A stretch of DNA of 64,000 nucleotides, taken from contig NZ_JAAIVJ010000002.1 of NCBI RefSeq assembly GCF_011008935.1, positions 372,001 through 436,000 of the forward strand, read 5' to 3'. The notes beneath the pieces were generated by a model that was not told the origin of the DNA, searched no databases, and worked only from the letters and a program-made list of their open reading frames with translations. This DNA is from Tabrizicola oligotrophica. Lineage in GTDB: Bacteria; Pseudomonadota; Alphaproteobacteria; Rhodobacterales; Rhodobacteraceae. Shown here one piece after another: positions 58,134-64,000 of the stretch (positions are counted from its first letter, which is position 1; every line of letters begins with the position of its first letter). A program made the translations under genes and the position numbers.

Positions 58134-59044
58134 GGCTGGTCTCCTTTGGCGAAAGTCGAGATGGCGTTGACGATGCGGGCAAAGCTTGCGGCGGCGCGTG
58201 GCACGGTGGCGCGGGCGCGCAGGTAGCCATGCACCAGACCGGGCTCCTCCACCCAGTCCGCCTGTCCCCCGGCGGCCTTGATCCGGGCGGCATAGTCGCG
58301 CGCGTCATCCGCCAGCGGGTCACACTGGGCGCCGATGGCCAGCGTTGGCGGCAAGCCGGTGAAATCGCGGTCGCGCAACGGGTAGACGGTCGGGTCATCC
58401 TCGGGAGGCGGGCCGCCGTGGCGGATGTCCTTGTAGAACAGCACGTCATCGCGGCTGAGCATCGGGGCATGGGCGTGGGTCAGGTAGCTGCCCTTGTTCA
58501 CTTCGCCCCCAAGGCCCGGATAAATCAGGACCTGACCCAGCAACCGCACCCCGCTGCCGCGCAGGGCATGGGCGGCGGCGGCGGCGAGATTGCCCCCCGC
58601 GCTGTCACCCGCCAGCACCACCGGCCCTTCGGCCGCAACGGCGCGGATCACCGCGCAGGCATCATCAAACGCCGCGGGGTGCAGGTTCTCGGGTGACAGC
58701 CGGTAGTCAACGGCCACCACCGTGAGCCCGGTGCGGTCGCAGATTTCGGCGCAGACATCATCGTGGCTGTGCAGCCCCCCGACCACATGGCCACCGCCGT
58801 GCAGGTAGATCACCGCGGGCGCCTTGCCGGCGTAGATCCTGCAGGGCACGCCGGCAACGTTCTCGTCCCGCACCGCAAGGCCCGGCGGGTAGCCGCGATG
58901 GAACAGCCGGCACATCCGATCATAGATCGCGCGCTGATCGGCGATGGTCAGCGTCGCGGTGTCGGGCGGATATGCGGCATTGGTCGCTTCGATGAAGGCC
59001 CAGGTCGGAGCATCAATAAGGCTTTGGTAATCAACGGCTGTCAT
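58130..59044 (-). CDS. Alpha/beta hydrolase, hormone-sensitive-lipase type
   Basis: This 304-aa esterase has the HSL oxyanion motif VIYLHGGGHVVGG near 77-89 and nucleophile GDSAGGNLAAAAA (S near 149). The acid residue lies in IGAQCDPLADDA and the histidine in GLVHGYLRA. MTAVDYQ at 59044 is chosen as start; the longer frame is basic and proline-rich. It forms a two-gene minus-strand operon with the class II aldolase. This suggests ester cleavage followed by aldol-type cleavage. The physiological ester is unknown. Confidence 0.9.
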   Translation of the reverse strand: MTAVDYQSLIDAPTWAFIEATNAAYPPDTATLTIADQRAIYDRMCRLFHRGYPPGLAVRDENVAGVPCRIYAGKAPAVIYLHGGGHVVGGLHSHDDVCAEICDRTGLTVVAVDYRLSPENLHPAAFDDACAVIRAVAAEGPVVLAGDSAGGNLAAAAAHALRGSGVRLLGQVLIYPGLGGEVNKGSYLTHAHAPMLSRDDVLFYKDIRHGGPPPEDDPTVYPLRDRDFTGLPPTLAIGAQCDPLADDARDYAARIKAAGGQADWVEEPGLVHGYLRARATVPRAAASFARIVNAISTFAKGDQP

Positions 59045-59241
59045 GCTGGGCTCGGGGTGGATGGGGATCGGGAAAGATGGGGATCGGGGCCAAGGCTGGC
59101 ACCTGCACCATGACCTCAAAGCCGCCGTGCGGCAATGGCCAAGGATTGGCTGAATTTACCTTAAGCTTGCCGAGAATTATGCCCAGTTTGGGCACAATTC
59201 ACTGGCACCATCTGGTCAAGGGCGTAGCGGGGAAAGCCGAG

Positions 59242-59679
59242 ATGAACCTCTTCAATTCCTTTGATCGAGACGAGGCAACCGTCGTCGGCTTTGGCATCGG
59301 TGCGCTGCTGATTTCCGGCAGTGGTCAGGAAACCGTTCTTTGCCAAAGGCTTGCGGGTCTTGGTTGCCGAGTCGAGATGTGCGAGGACATCTATTCCGCG
59401 CTGGATCGGGTCGTTGATGGCGGAGAGGTGTTCGACCTGATCGTGGTCGACTGCGATACCGCCGGGGGAATCACTCTGGGACAGCGCGCCAACGCCCTTC
59501 TGAGGGCCAGCGGCCGTTGTGTCCCGATGATCCTCATCAGCCGCGACTGCACGCAACAGAGCTTTCCGACCAGCCGCCATGAACCGACCGTGCTGCGCGC
59601 GCCCCACAGCGCAGCGGCGCTGCGAGTGGGTTTCGAACACGCGATGCAAGAGCGTCTGCTGATCGCGCGGGCAAGCTGA
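59242..59679 (+). CDS. Hypothetical protein with response-regulator receiver-like fold
   Basis: This 145-aa protein, from ATG 59242, has alternating hydrophobic strands. FDLIVVDCDTAGGITLG holds an aspartate at the usual phosphorylation strand end, and CVPMILISRDC resembles the following strand with a Ser at the switch position. FGIGALLISGSGQETVLCQRLAGLGCRVEMCEDIYSALD resembles the first strand and helix, though the acidic pair is weak. No output domain is present. No histidine kinase is nearby. An upstream extension to 59077 lacks a good ribosome-binding site. Confidence 0.5.
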   Translation: MNLFNSFDRDEATVVGFGIGALLISGSGQETVLCQRLAGLGCRVEMCEDIYSALDRVVDGGEVFDLIVVDCDTAGGITLGQRANALLRASGRCVPMILISRDCTQQSFPTSRHEPTVLRAPHSAAALRVGFEHAMQERLLIARAS

Positions 59680-59696
59680 CTGCCGGCGCATGCCAT

Positions 59697-59732
59697 GCAA
59701 AAGGGGCAGGCCATCGGCCCGCCCCTTCTTTC
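59697..59732. terminator. Bidirectional terminator between receiver-like gene and csp
   Basis: Stem aaggggc/gcccctt (59701-59707 with 59721-59727) is followed by TTCTTTCG on the plus strand, and by CCTTTTGC on the minus strand. It serves the convergent ends of the receiver-like gene and the cold-shock gene. Confidence 0.7.
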
Positions 59733-59749
59733 GTCCGCAGGTCGAAAAA

Positions 59750-59956
59750 TCAGGCCAGAGCCAGATTGGTCGCCGATTCGCGGCCATCGCGGCCGGCTTC
59801 GATGTCGAACGTGACCGGCTGGCCGTCCTTCAGCGAACGCAGACCAGCGCGCTCCAGCGCGGTGATGTGAACGAACACGTCCTTCTTGCCGCCTTCCGGG
59901 GCGATGAAGCCGTAGCCTTTGGTTTCATTGAACCATTTCACGGTGCCCTTGGCCAT
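59750..59956 (-). CDS. Cold-shock protein (CspA family)
   Basis: This 68-aa single-OB-fold RNA chaperone has RNP-1 KGYGFIAP near residue 14 and RNP-2 VFVHI near 28. TVKWFNETKGYGF at the start is diagnostic. The start MAKGTVKW is usual for the family. The six extra residues from an upstream ATG are unlikely. Cold-shock proteins bind single-stranded RNA and melt secondary structure. No long 5' leader typical of cold-inducible members was resolved. Confidence 0.95.
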   Translation of the reverse strand: MAKGTVKWFNETKGYGFIAPEGGKKDVFVHITALERAGLRSLKDGQPVTFDIEAGRDGRESATNLALA

Positions 59957-60136
59957 CGTGATGTCTCCTGTCATGTTGCCACCCGCGAAATTGCAGCGGC
60001 CCGGCCAGTCAGCTTTTGGTCGAATGCTGTGGCCGTGAACGGAGACAGAGATCGAGTAGAGATAACCTAGCCCGCGCTATATGGGGGCGAAAGGCTTGTG
60101 GATCAAGGGGATTCTCAGAACCCCCGGTTGCGCGGG

Positions 60137-60334
60137 TCAGGCGTGTTCCACAATGAGGTCAGCGTCAGGTTGGCGGGCGGTGAGGGCGACGCCGATCAGG
60201 GTCAGCGCGATTGCGGCCCCGCCGAGCGACCAGAGCGCCAGCGCCAGAAGCCAGCTTGCGTTGAACAGGACCAGGGCGACAAGGGCCATCACAAGGCCCG
60301 CCATGCCGCCGAAAATCATCGCAACAGTCGCCAT
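60137..60334 (-). CDS. Small predicted membrane protein (65 aa)
   Basis: MATVAMIFGGMAGLVMALVALVLFNASWLLALALWSLGGAAIALTLIGVALTARQ has two strongly hydrophobic helices. GGGAGG six bases upstream of the ATG supports translation. It is downstream of recR on the minus strand, about 98 bases after its stop. I do not recognise a family. A longer frame upstream overlaps recR and is not credible. Confidence 0.6.
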   Translation of the reverse strand: MATVAMIFGGMAGLVMALVALVLFNASWLLALALWSLGGAAIALTLIGVALTARQPDADLIVEHA

Positions 60335-60431
60335 CTTGGCCTCCCGCGTCCGATAGGTCTTGGTCTGTTCCCGGATTGCGGCGAGAACGTGGCGGAAAGG
60401 CGGAGACTTTGTGGGGCCTGCCCGCAGGACT

Positions 60432-61028
60432 TCAGAACCGGCGGCGGGCGCGCAGGGCCGCACCAATGGTGCCGTCGTCCAGATAGTCCAGCTCGCCCCC
60501 GACCGGCACGCCTTGCGCAAGGCTGGTGATCTGCGCGGCAGAGCCGGCCAATGCGTCGGCGATGTAATGCGCCGTCGTCTGGCCATCCACCGTGGCGTTC
60601 AGCGCCAGAATCACTTCGCGCGTGCCTTCGCTGGCCACGCGCGCGACCAGACGGGGAATGCCAAGTTCGTCCGGCCCGACCGAATCGAGCGCCGACAGCG
60701 TGCCGCCGAGAACGTGGTAGCGGCCTTTGAAGGCCTGGCCGCGTTCCATCGCCCAAAGGTCGGCCACATCTTCCACGACGCAAATCTCGCCCGTGGCGCG
60801 GGCCGGATCGGCGCAGATCGGGCACAGCTCTGAGGTGCCGATATTGCCGCAGACCATGCAATCGCGGGCGTTCAGCGCCACATTGGCCATGGCCTGCGCC
60901 AAGGGCGCCATCAGCTGCCCGCGTTTCTTGAGCAAGGCCAGCACCGCGCGCCGCGCCGACCGTGGCCCGAGGCCCGGCAACCGCGCCATCAGGTCGATCA
61001 GCGCCTCGATGTCACGGGTGTCGTCCAT
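60432..61028 (-). CDS. recR: Recombination mediator protein RecR
   Basis: This 198-aa RecFOR-pathway protein loads RecA at gaps. It has the N-terminal HhH segment [21 protein letters not shown] and the zinc motif [16 protein letters not shown] (C4 type). The TOPRIM domain starts at [17 protein letters not shown] and includes [16 protein letters not shown]. Start three bases after the ybaB stop. The dnaX-ybaB-recR order is conserved across bacteria. Confidence 0.97.
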   Translation of the reverse strand: MDDTRDIEALIDLMARLPGLGPRSARRAVLALLKKRGQLMAPLAQAMANVALNARDCMVCGNIGTSELCPICADPARATGEICVVEDVADLWAMERGQAFKGRYHVLGGTLSALDSVGPDELGIPRLVARVASEGTREVILALNATVDGQTTAHYIADALAGSAAQITSLAQGVPVGGELDYLDDGTIGAALRARRRF

Positions 61029-61031
61029 GGC

Positions 61032-61376
61032 TCAGAACGGCAGTTTGAAGTCGGGCGGCAGGCCAAGACTTTGCGTCAGCTTGCCCATTTCCTGCTCGGT
61101 CCGCGCGGCGGCCTTGGCCTGTGCATCGTTCAGCGCGGCAAGGATCAGGTCTTCGATGACCTCCTTTTCCGAAGGCACAAGGATCGACGGATCGATGTCC
61201 AGCCCGGTGATCTGCCCCTTGGCGGTGGCGCGGGCCTTCACCAGCCCTGCGCCGGCTTCGCCGATCACCACGATGCGCGCCAGCTCCTGCTGCAATTCGC
61301 CCATCTTGACCTGCGCGTCCTGCGCCGCCTTCATCATCTTGGCCATGTCGCCAAGCCCGCCCAAGCCTTTCAGCAT
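61032..61376 (-). CDS. YbaB/EbfC-family nucleoid-associated protein
   Basis: This 114-aa protein is the YbaB family, a dimeric DNA-binding protein encoded between dnaX and recR. Hallmarks are the N-terminal helix GDMAKMMKAAQDAQVKMGELQQEL and GAGLVKARATAKGQITGLDIDPSILVPSEKEVIEDLILAALNDA. The sequence is full length, 3 bases upstream of recR and 66 bases after dnaX. Confidence 0.95.
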   Translation of the reverse strand: MLKGLGGLGDMAKMMKAAQDAQVKMGELQQELARIVVIGEAGAGLVKARATAKGQITGLDIDPSILVPSEKEVIEDLILAALNDAQAKAAARTEQEMGKLTQSLGLPPDFKLPF

Positions 61377-61442
61377 CTGGTCACTCCGGTTGTTCGGCCC
61401 ACAAGATAGGCGCAGGGGGAAGGGCGGGCAATACGGGTGCGG

Positions 61443-63197
61443 TCAGGAATCCTCGAACGGATCCCATTCATCCTCGACCTCGGGCAGCGCCTCGGCTTGT
61501 GCGGCGGCGGCCATCGCCTCGGGCGTGCGGATTTCGGCGATCTTCGCCCCGGGGAAGGCGGTCAGCACGGCCTGGACCAGCGGATTTTCCAGCGCCTCGG
61601 CCCGGGCGGCATTCTCTTCGGCATCGCGCTCTTCGGCAAGGGTGGGGGCGCCGCCCTCATTGACCACCGAAATGCCCCAGCGGCTGCCGGTCCAGCCCTG
61701 CAGGCGCTGCGACAGCCGCGCGGCCAGATCGGCGCGCGCCAGCGGGCTGGGCTGGAATTCGATCCGGCCGGGGGCATAGCGCACCAGCTTCAGCCCGTCC
61801 TCAACCTCTTTCAAAAGCAGCATGTCGCGTTTCTCGCGGATCAGGTCCACGACATGCTGGAAGGTCGGCAAGGCCATCGCCGGGGCCTGCGCCAGCGCCG
61901 TCGCCTGCCCGCCCATCATGGTCGGGCCACGCATCGGGGCCATTGAGGCGCCCAGCATCGGGGCATGCAGCGTCCCGCCATTCGAGCCGCCATAAGTGCC
62001 GCCCGCCATCCCGGTTCCGGGCGTTGGCGCCGGCTGCGATTGCAGCTTTTTCACCAGCGTCTCGGGGTCGGGCAGGTCGGCGACATGGGTCAGCCGGATG
62101 ACGGCCATTTCGGCGGCCATCATGGCGTTGGGGGCCAGCGCCACCTCCTCGATTGCCTTCAAGAGCATCTGCCACATGCGCGACAGCACCCGCATCGGCA
62201 GCCGCCCCGCCATCTCCAGCCCGCGCGTGCGTTCCTCGGGCGGGGTTGTCGGGTCTTCGGCGGCCTCGGGGGTGATCTTGATGACCGAAATCCAGTGGGT
62301 GATCTCGGCCAGATCGCGCAGCACCGCCATCGGGTCCGCCCCGTCGGCATATTGCGCGGCCAGTTCGGCCAGCGCCTCGGGCGCGGCGCCCCGCATGATC
62401 ATGTCAAAAAGGTCCAGAACCCGGCCGCGGTCGGCCAGCCCCAGCATGGCGCGCACCTGATCGGCGCCGGTTTCCCCCGCGCCGTTGGAAATCGCCTGAT
62501 CCAGAAGGCTGGTGGCATCGCGGGCCGAGCCTTCGGCGGCCCGGGTGATCAGCGCCAGCGCGCCTTCGGTGATCGTCGCGCCTTCGCCCGCGGCGATCTT
62601 CGACAGCAGCGCCATCATCACCTCGGGCTCGATCCGTTTCAGGTCGAAGCGCTGGCAGCGCGACAGAACTGTCACCGGCACCTTGCGGATCTCGGTGGTG
62701 GCGAAGATGAATTTCACATGCGCCGGCGGTTCCTCCAGCGTCTTCAACAGCGCGTTGAAGGCGGCGGTCGACAGCATGTGCACTTCGTCGATGATATAGA
62801 CCTTGAAGCGCGCCGATGCGGCCCGATAGTGAACGGAATCAATGATTTCCCGGATATCTCCGACGCCGGTGCGGGAGGCGGCATCCATCTCCATCACATC
62901 GACATGGCGGCCCTCGGCAATCGCCCGGCACGGTTCGCACTTGCCGCAAGGCTCGGTCGTCGGTCCGCCGGCGCCATCGGGGCCGACACAGTTCAGCCCC
63001 TTGGCAATGATGCGGGCGGTGGTGGTCTTGCCGGTGCCGCGGATGCCGGTCATGATGAAGGCATGCGCGATGCGGTCGGCGGCGAAGGCGTTCTTCAGCG
63101 TGCGCACCATCGCCTCTTGCCCGACCAGATCGGCAAAGGTTTCGGGGCGGTATTTGCGGGCAAGAACCTGATAGGCTTGCTCGGGCGTGTCGGACAT
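61443..63197 (-). CDS. dnaX: DNA polymerase III subunit gamma/tau
   Basis: This 584-aa clamp-loader ATPase has Walker A GIRGTGKTTTARIIAKGLNC near 44, the four-cysteine zinc module C...C..C..C beginning at LNCVGPDG and ending CGKCEPC, DEVHMLSTAAFNALLKTLEEPP and SRC box LSRCQRF. The C-terminal tau part (after about 370) is low-complexity, with Met/Gly-rich linker before the last domain. The start has GAGG upstream. I did not identify a clear slippery heptamer for a short gamma form. Confidence 0.96.
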   Translation of the reverse strand: MSDTPEQAYQVLARKYRPETFADLVGQEAMVRTLKNAFAADRIAHAFIMTGIRGTGKTTTARIIAKGLNCVGPDGAGGPTTEPCGKCEPCRAIAEGRHVDVMEMDAASRTGVGDIREIIDSVHYRAASARFKVYIIDEVHMLSTAAFNALLKTLEEPPAHVKFIFATTEIRKVPVTVLSRCQRFDLKRIEPEVMMALLSKIAAGEGATITEGALALITRAAEGSARDATSLLDQAISNGAGETGADQVRAMLGLADRGRVLDLFDMIMRGAAPEALAELAAQYADGADPMAVLRDLAEITHWISVIKITPEAAEDPTTPPEERTRGLEMAGRLPMRVLSRMWQMLLKAIEEVALAPNAMMAAEMAVIRLTHVADLPDPETLVKKLQSQPAPTPGTGMAGGTYGGSNGGTLHAPMLGASMAPMRGPTMMGGQATALAQAPAMALPTFQHVVDLIREKRDMLLLKEVEDGLKLVRYAPGRIEFQPSPLARADLAARLSQRLQGWTGSRWGISVVNEGGAPTLAEERDAEENAARAEALENPLVQAVLTAFPGAKIAEIRTPEAMAAAAQAEALPEVEDEWDPFEDS

Positions 63198-63267
63198 GAT
63201 GCCTCGCGGGATTCGTCGCGAGCCAGACTAGGCGCTTGCAGGGCAGAGGTAAACCGGAAGGGCTGGG

Positions 63268-63729
63268 ATGGAGATTGCCGGGATCGAGATTGCCGGGCGC
63301 ATGCGGGGGATCTGCCCGATGCCGGGACGGACGGGCGATTATGCCGGTGACCTTGCCGCGCTTCTGTCCTGGCAACCGGCGCTGGTGGTGACGCTGGCGG
63401 AGGCGGGCGAGATGGTCGCACGCGGCGCGGCATCCCTGCCGGCCGATCTGGCTGCAGCGGGGGTGGCGTGGCTGCACCTGCCGATCCCCGATTTCGGTAC
63501 ACCGCCTCGGGCCTTGCGCGCAGGCTGGCCCGAGATATCCCGGCGCCTGCTCGGGGCCGACCGCATGATCGTGCATTGCATGGGGGGGTGCGGGCGGTCG
63601 GGGATGATCCTGTTGCGGCTGATGATCGACGCCGGTGAAGCCGCCGAGACCGCCCTTGCCCGCCTGCGCGCTGCCCGGCCCTGCGCGGTGGAGACCAAGG
63701 CGCAGATGGCCTGGGCCTTTGGGGCTTGA
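63268..63729 (+). CDS. Protein-tyrosine/dual-specificity phosphatase-like protein
   Basis: This 153-aa cysteine phosphatase has the P-loop HCMGGCGRSG near 107-116 (HCx5RS). The general acid is probably D73 in HLPIPDFGTPP. The N-terminal IAGRMRGICPMPGRTGDY is also seen in bacterial DSP-type enzymes. It diverges from dnaX and precedes a mogA-like gene on the same strand. Its substrate, protein or small phosphate, is not evident. Confidence 0.85.
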   Translation: MEIAGIEIAGRMRGICPMPGRTGDYAGDLAALLSWQPALVVTLAEAGEMVARGAASLPADLAAAGVAWLHLPIPDFGTPPRALRAGWPEISRRLLGADRMIVHCMGGCGRSGMILLRLMIDAGEAAETALARLRAARPCAVETKAQMAWAFGA

Positions 63730-63776
63730 AGCCCGCGCCATTCGGCGCGAAGGGTAGCAAAAGACCGGAGTTTGCC

Positions 63777-64000
63777 ATGGCAAAGATCGCCATCCTGACC
63801 GTTTCCGACCGAGCGAGCCGCGGCGAGTATGAAGACCGCGGCGGCCCGGCCTGCGAGGACTGGCTGCGCCGCGTCGTCACCAGCCCGGTCGAGATCCTGC
63901 GCCGGATCACCCCGGACGGCCGGGCCGAGGTGGCCGCCGCGCTGACCGATCTGGCCGACAGCTGGGGCGCCGATCTGATCCTTGCCACCGGTGGCACCGG
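63777..64000 (+). CDS. mogA: Molybdopterin adenylyltransferase (MogA/MoaB), 3' partial
   Basis: The first 74 codons are in the window: AKIAILTVSDRASRGEYEDRGGPACEDWLRRVV, then GADLILATGGTG at the edge. The SDRAS.G.YEDRGGP start and the TGGTG pterin-binding loop identify the MoCF domain, which adenylates molybdopterin before molybdenum insertion. GGAG precedes the ATG. The gene runs past the window end, so its C-terminus is unseen. MogA and MoaB are not separable from this part. Confidence 0.88.
   Translation, partial: MAKIAILTVSDRASRGEYEDRGGPACEDWLRRVVTSPVEILRRITPDGRAEVAAALTDLADSWGADLILATGGT

Noticed and set aside
1-64000. tRNA, rRNA, CRISPR array, transposase or prophage genes
   Set aside because: No cloverleaf, spaced direct-repeat array, transposase or phage protein was recognised on either strand by reading. 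A covariance-model tRNA scan would be decisive.

Overview
The window is high-GC, densely packed chromosomal DNA. Its gene families and neighbourhoods are typical of an alphaproteobacterium of the Rhodobacteraceae type: an RpoH2-like sigma factor, BMP-type nucleoside ABC genes, dimethylamine monooxygenase genes, a carnitine dehydrogenase fused to a thioesterase, and glnD-murJ and dnaX-ybaB-recR blocks. I saw no rRNA, tRNA, CRISPR array, transposase, phage gene or replication origin. The species is inferred from gene content only.

Layout. 1-3.6 kb: end of a dimethylamine monooxygenase (dmm) operon and a GlxA-type regulator. 3.6-9.3 kb (minus): nucleoside salvage operon with a BMP substrate-binding protein, double ATPase, two permeases and purine-nucleoside phosphorylase. 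9.5-16.8 kb (mostly minus): rimI, tsaB, a NifU-like Fe-S protein, a universal stress protein, a class IV aminotransferase, trpS, a rhomboid homologue without its catalytic residues (plus strand) and murJ. 16.8-23.1 kb: glnD, an LpoA-like lipoprotein, rsmI, a yraN-like gene and gshB. 23.1-33.5 kb: comM, a GST, a CobC-like phosphatase with cobU, rpoH2 behind a sigma-E-like promoter, chaN, an FkbM methyltransferase, coaBC, dut, a membrane-anchored ThiF/MoeB protein, a DUF1761 protein and a LigB-type dioxygenase. 33.7-37.3 kb: a polar amino acid ABC pair without an ATPase, and an M3 oligopeptidase.

37.5-59 kb is the accessory, catabolic part. A GlxA regulator diverges from a five-gene operon for carnitine and probably gamma-butyrobetaine breakdown: BKACE, carnitine dehydrogenase-thioesterase, acyl-CoA dehydrogenase, ADP-forming CoA ligase and caiD. 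Next come a guanidinium exporter (sugE/gdx) behind a guanidine-II (mini-ykkC) riboswitch, a GMC oxidoreductase and choline sulfatase (betC). A module of unknown substrate follows: a CocE/NonD esterase, a complete oligopeptide-type ABC transporter, an AlkP-superfamily phosphodiesterase, a class II aldolase and an HSL-type hydrolase. The common theme is quaternary-amine osmolytes and related esters feeding carbon and nitrogen metabolism. The last 5 kb is housekeeping: a cold-shock protein, recR, ybaB, dnaX, a tyrosine phosphatase and the start of a mogA-like gene.

The intergenic DNA is unusual. One dispersed repeat family (core GGATATTTG followed by GCCA and TTGAA or GATGAA) occurs about ten times, often as inverted pairs between convergent genes. 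One copy lies in frame inside the CocE-like esterase gene. A second, smaller family sits at two convergent gene ends, and several loci carry tandem perfect hairpins. These repeats, the degenerate rhomboid, the riboswitch and the uncharacterised 49-59 kb module are the points most worth following up.
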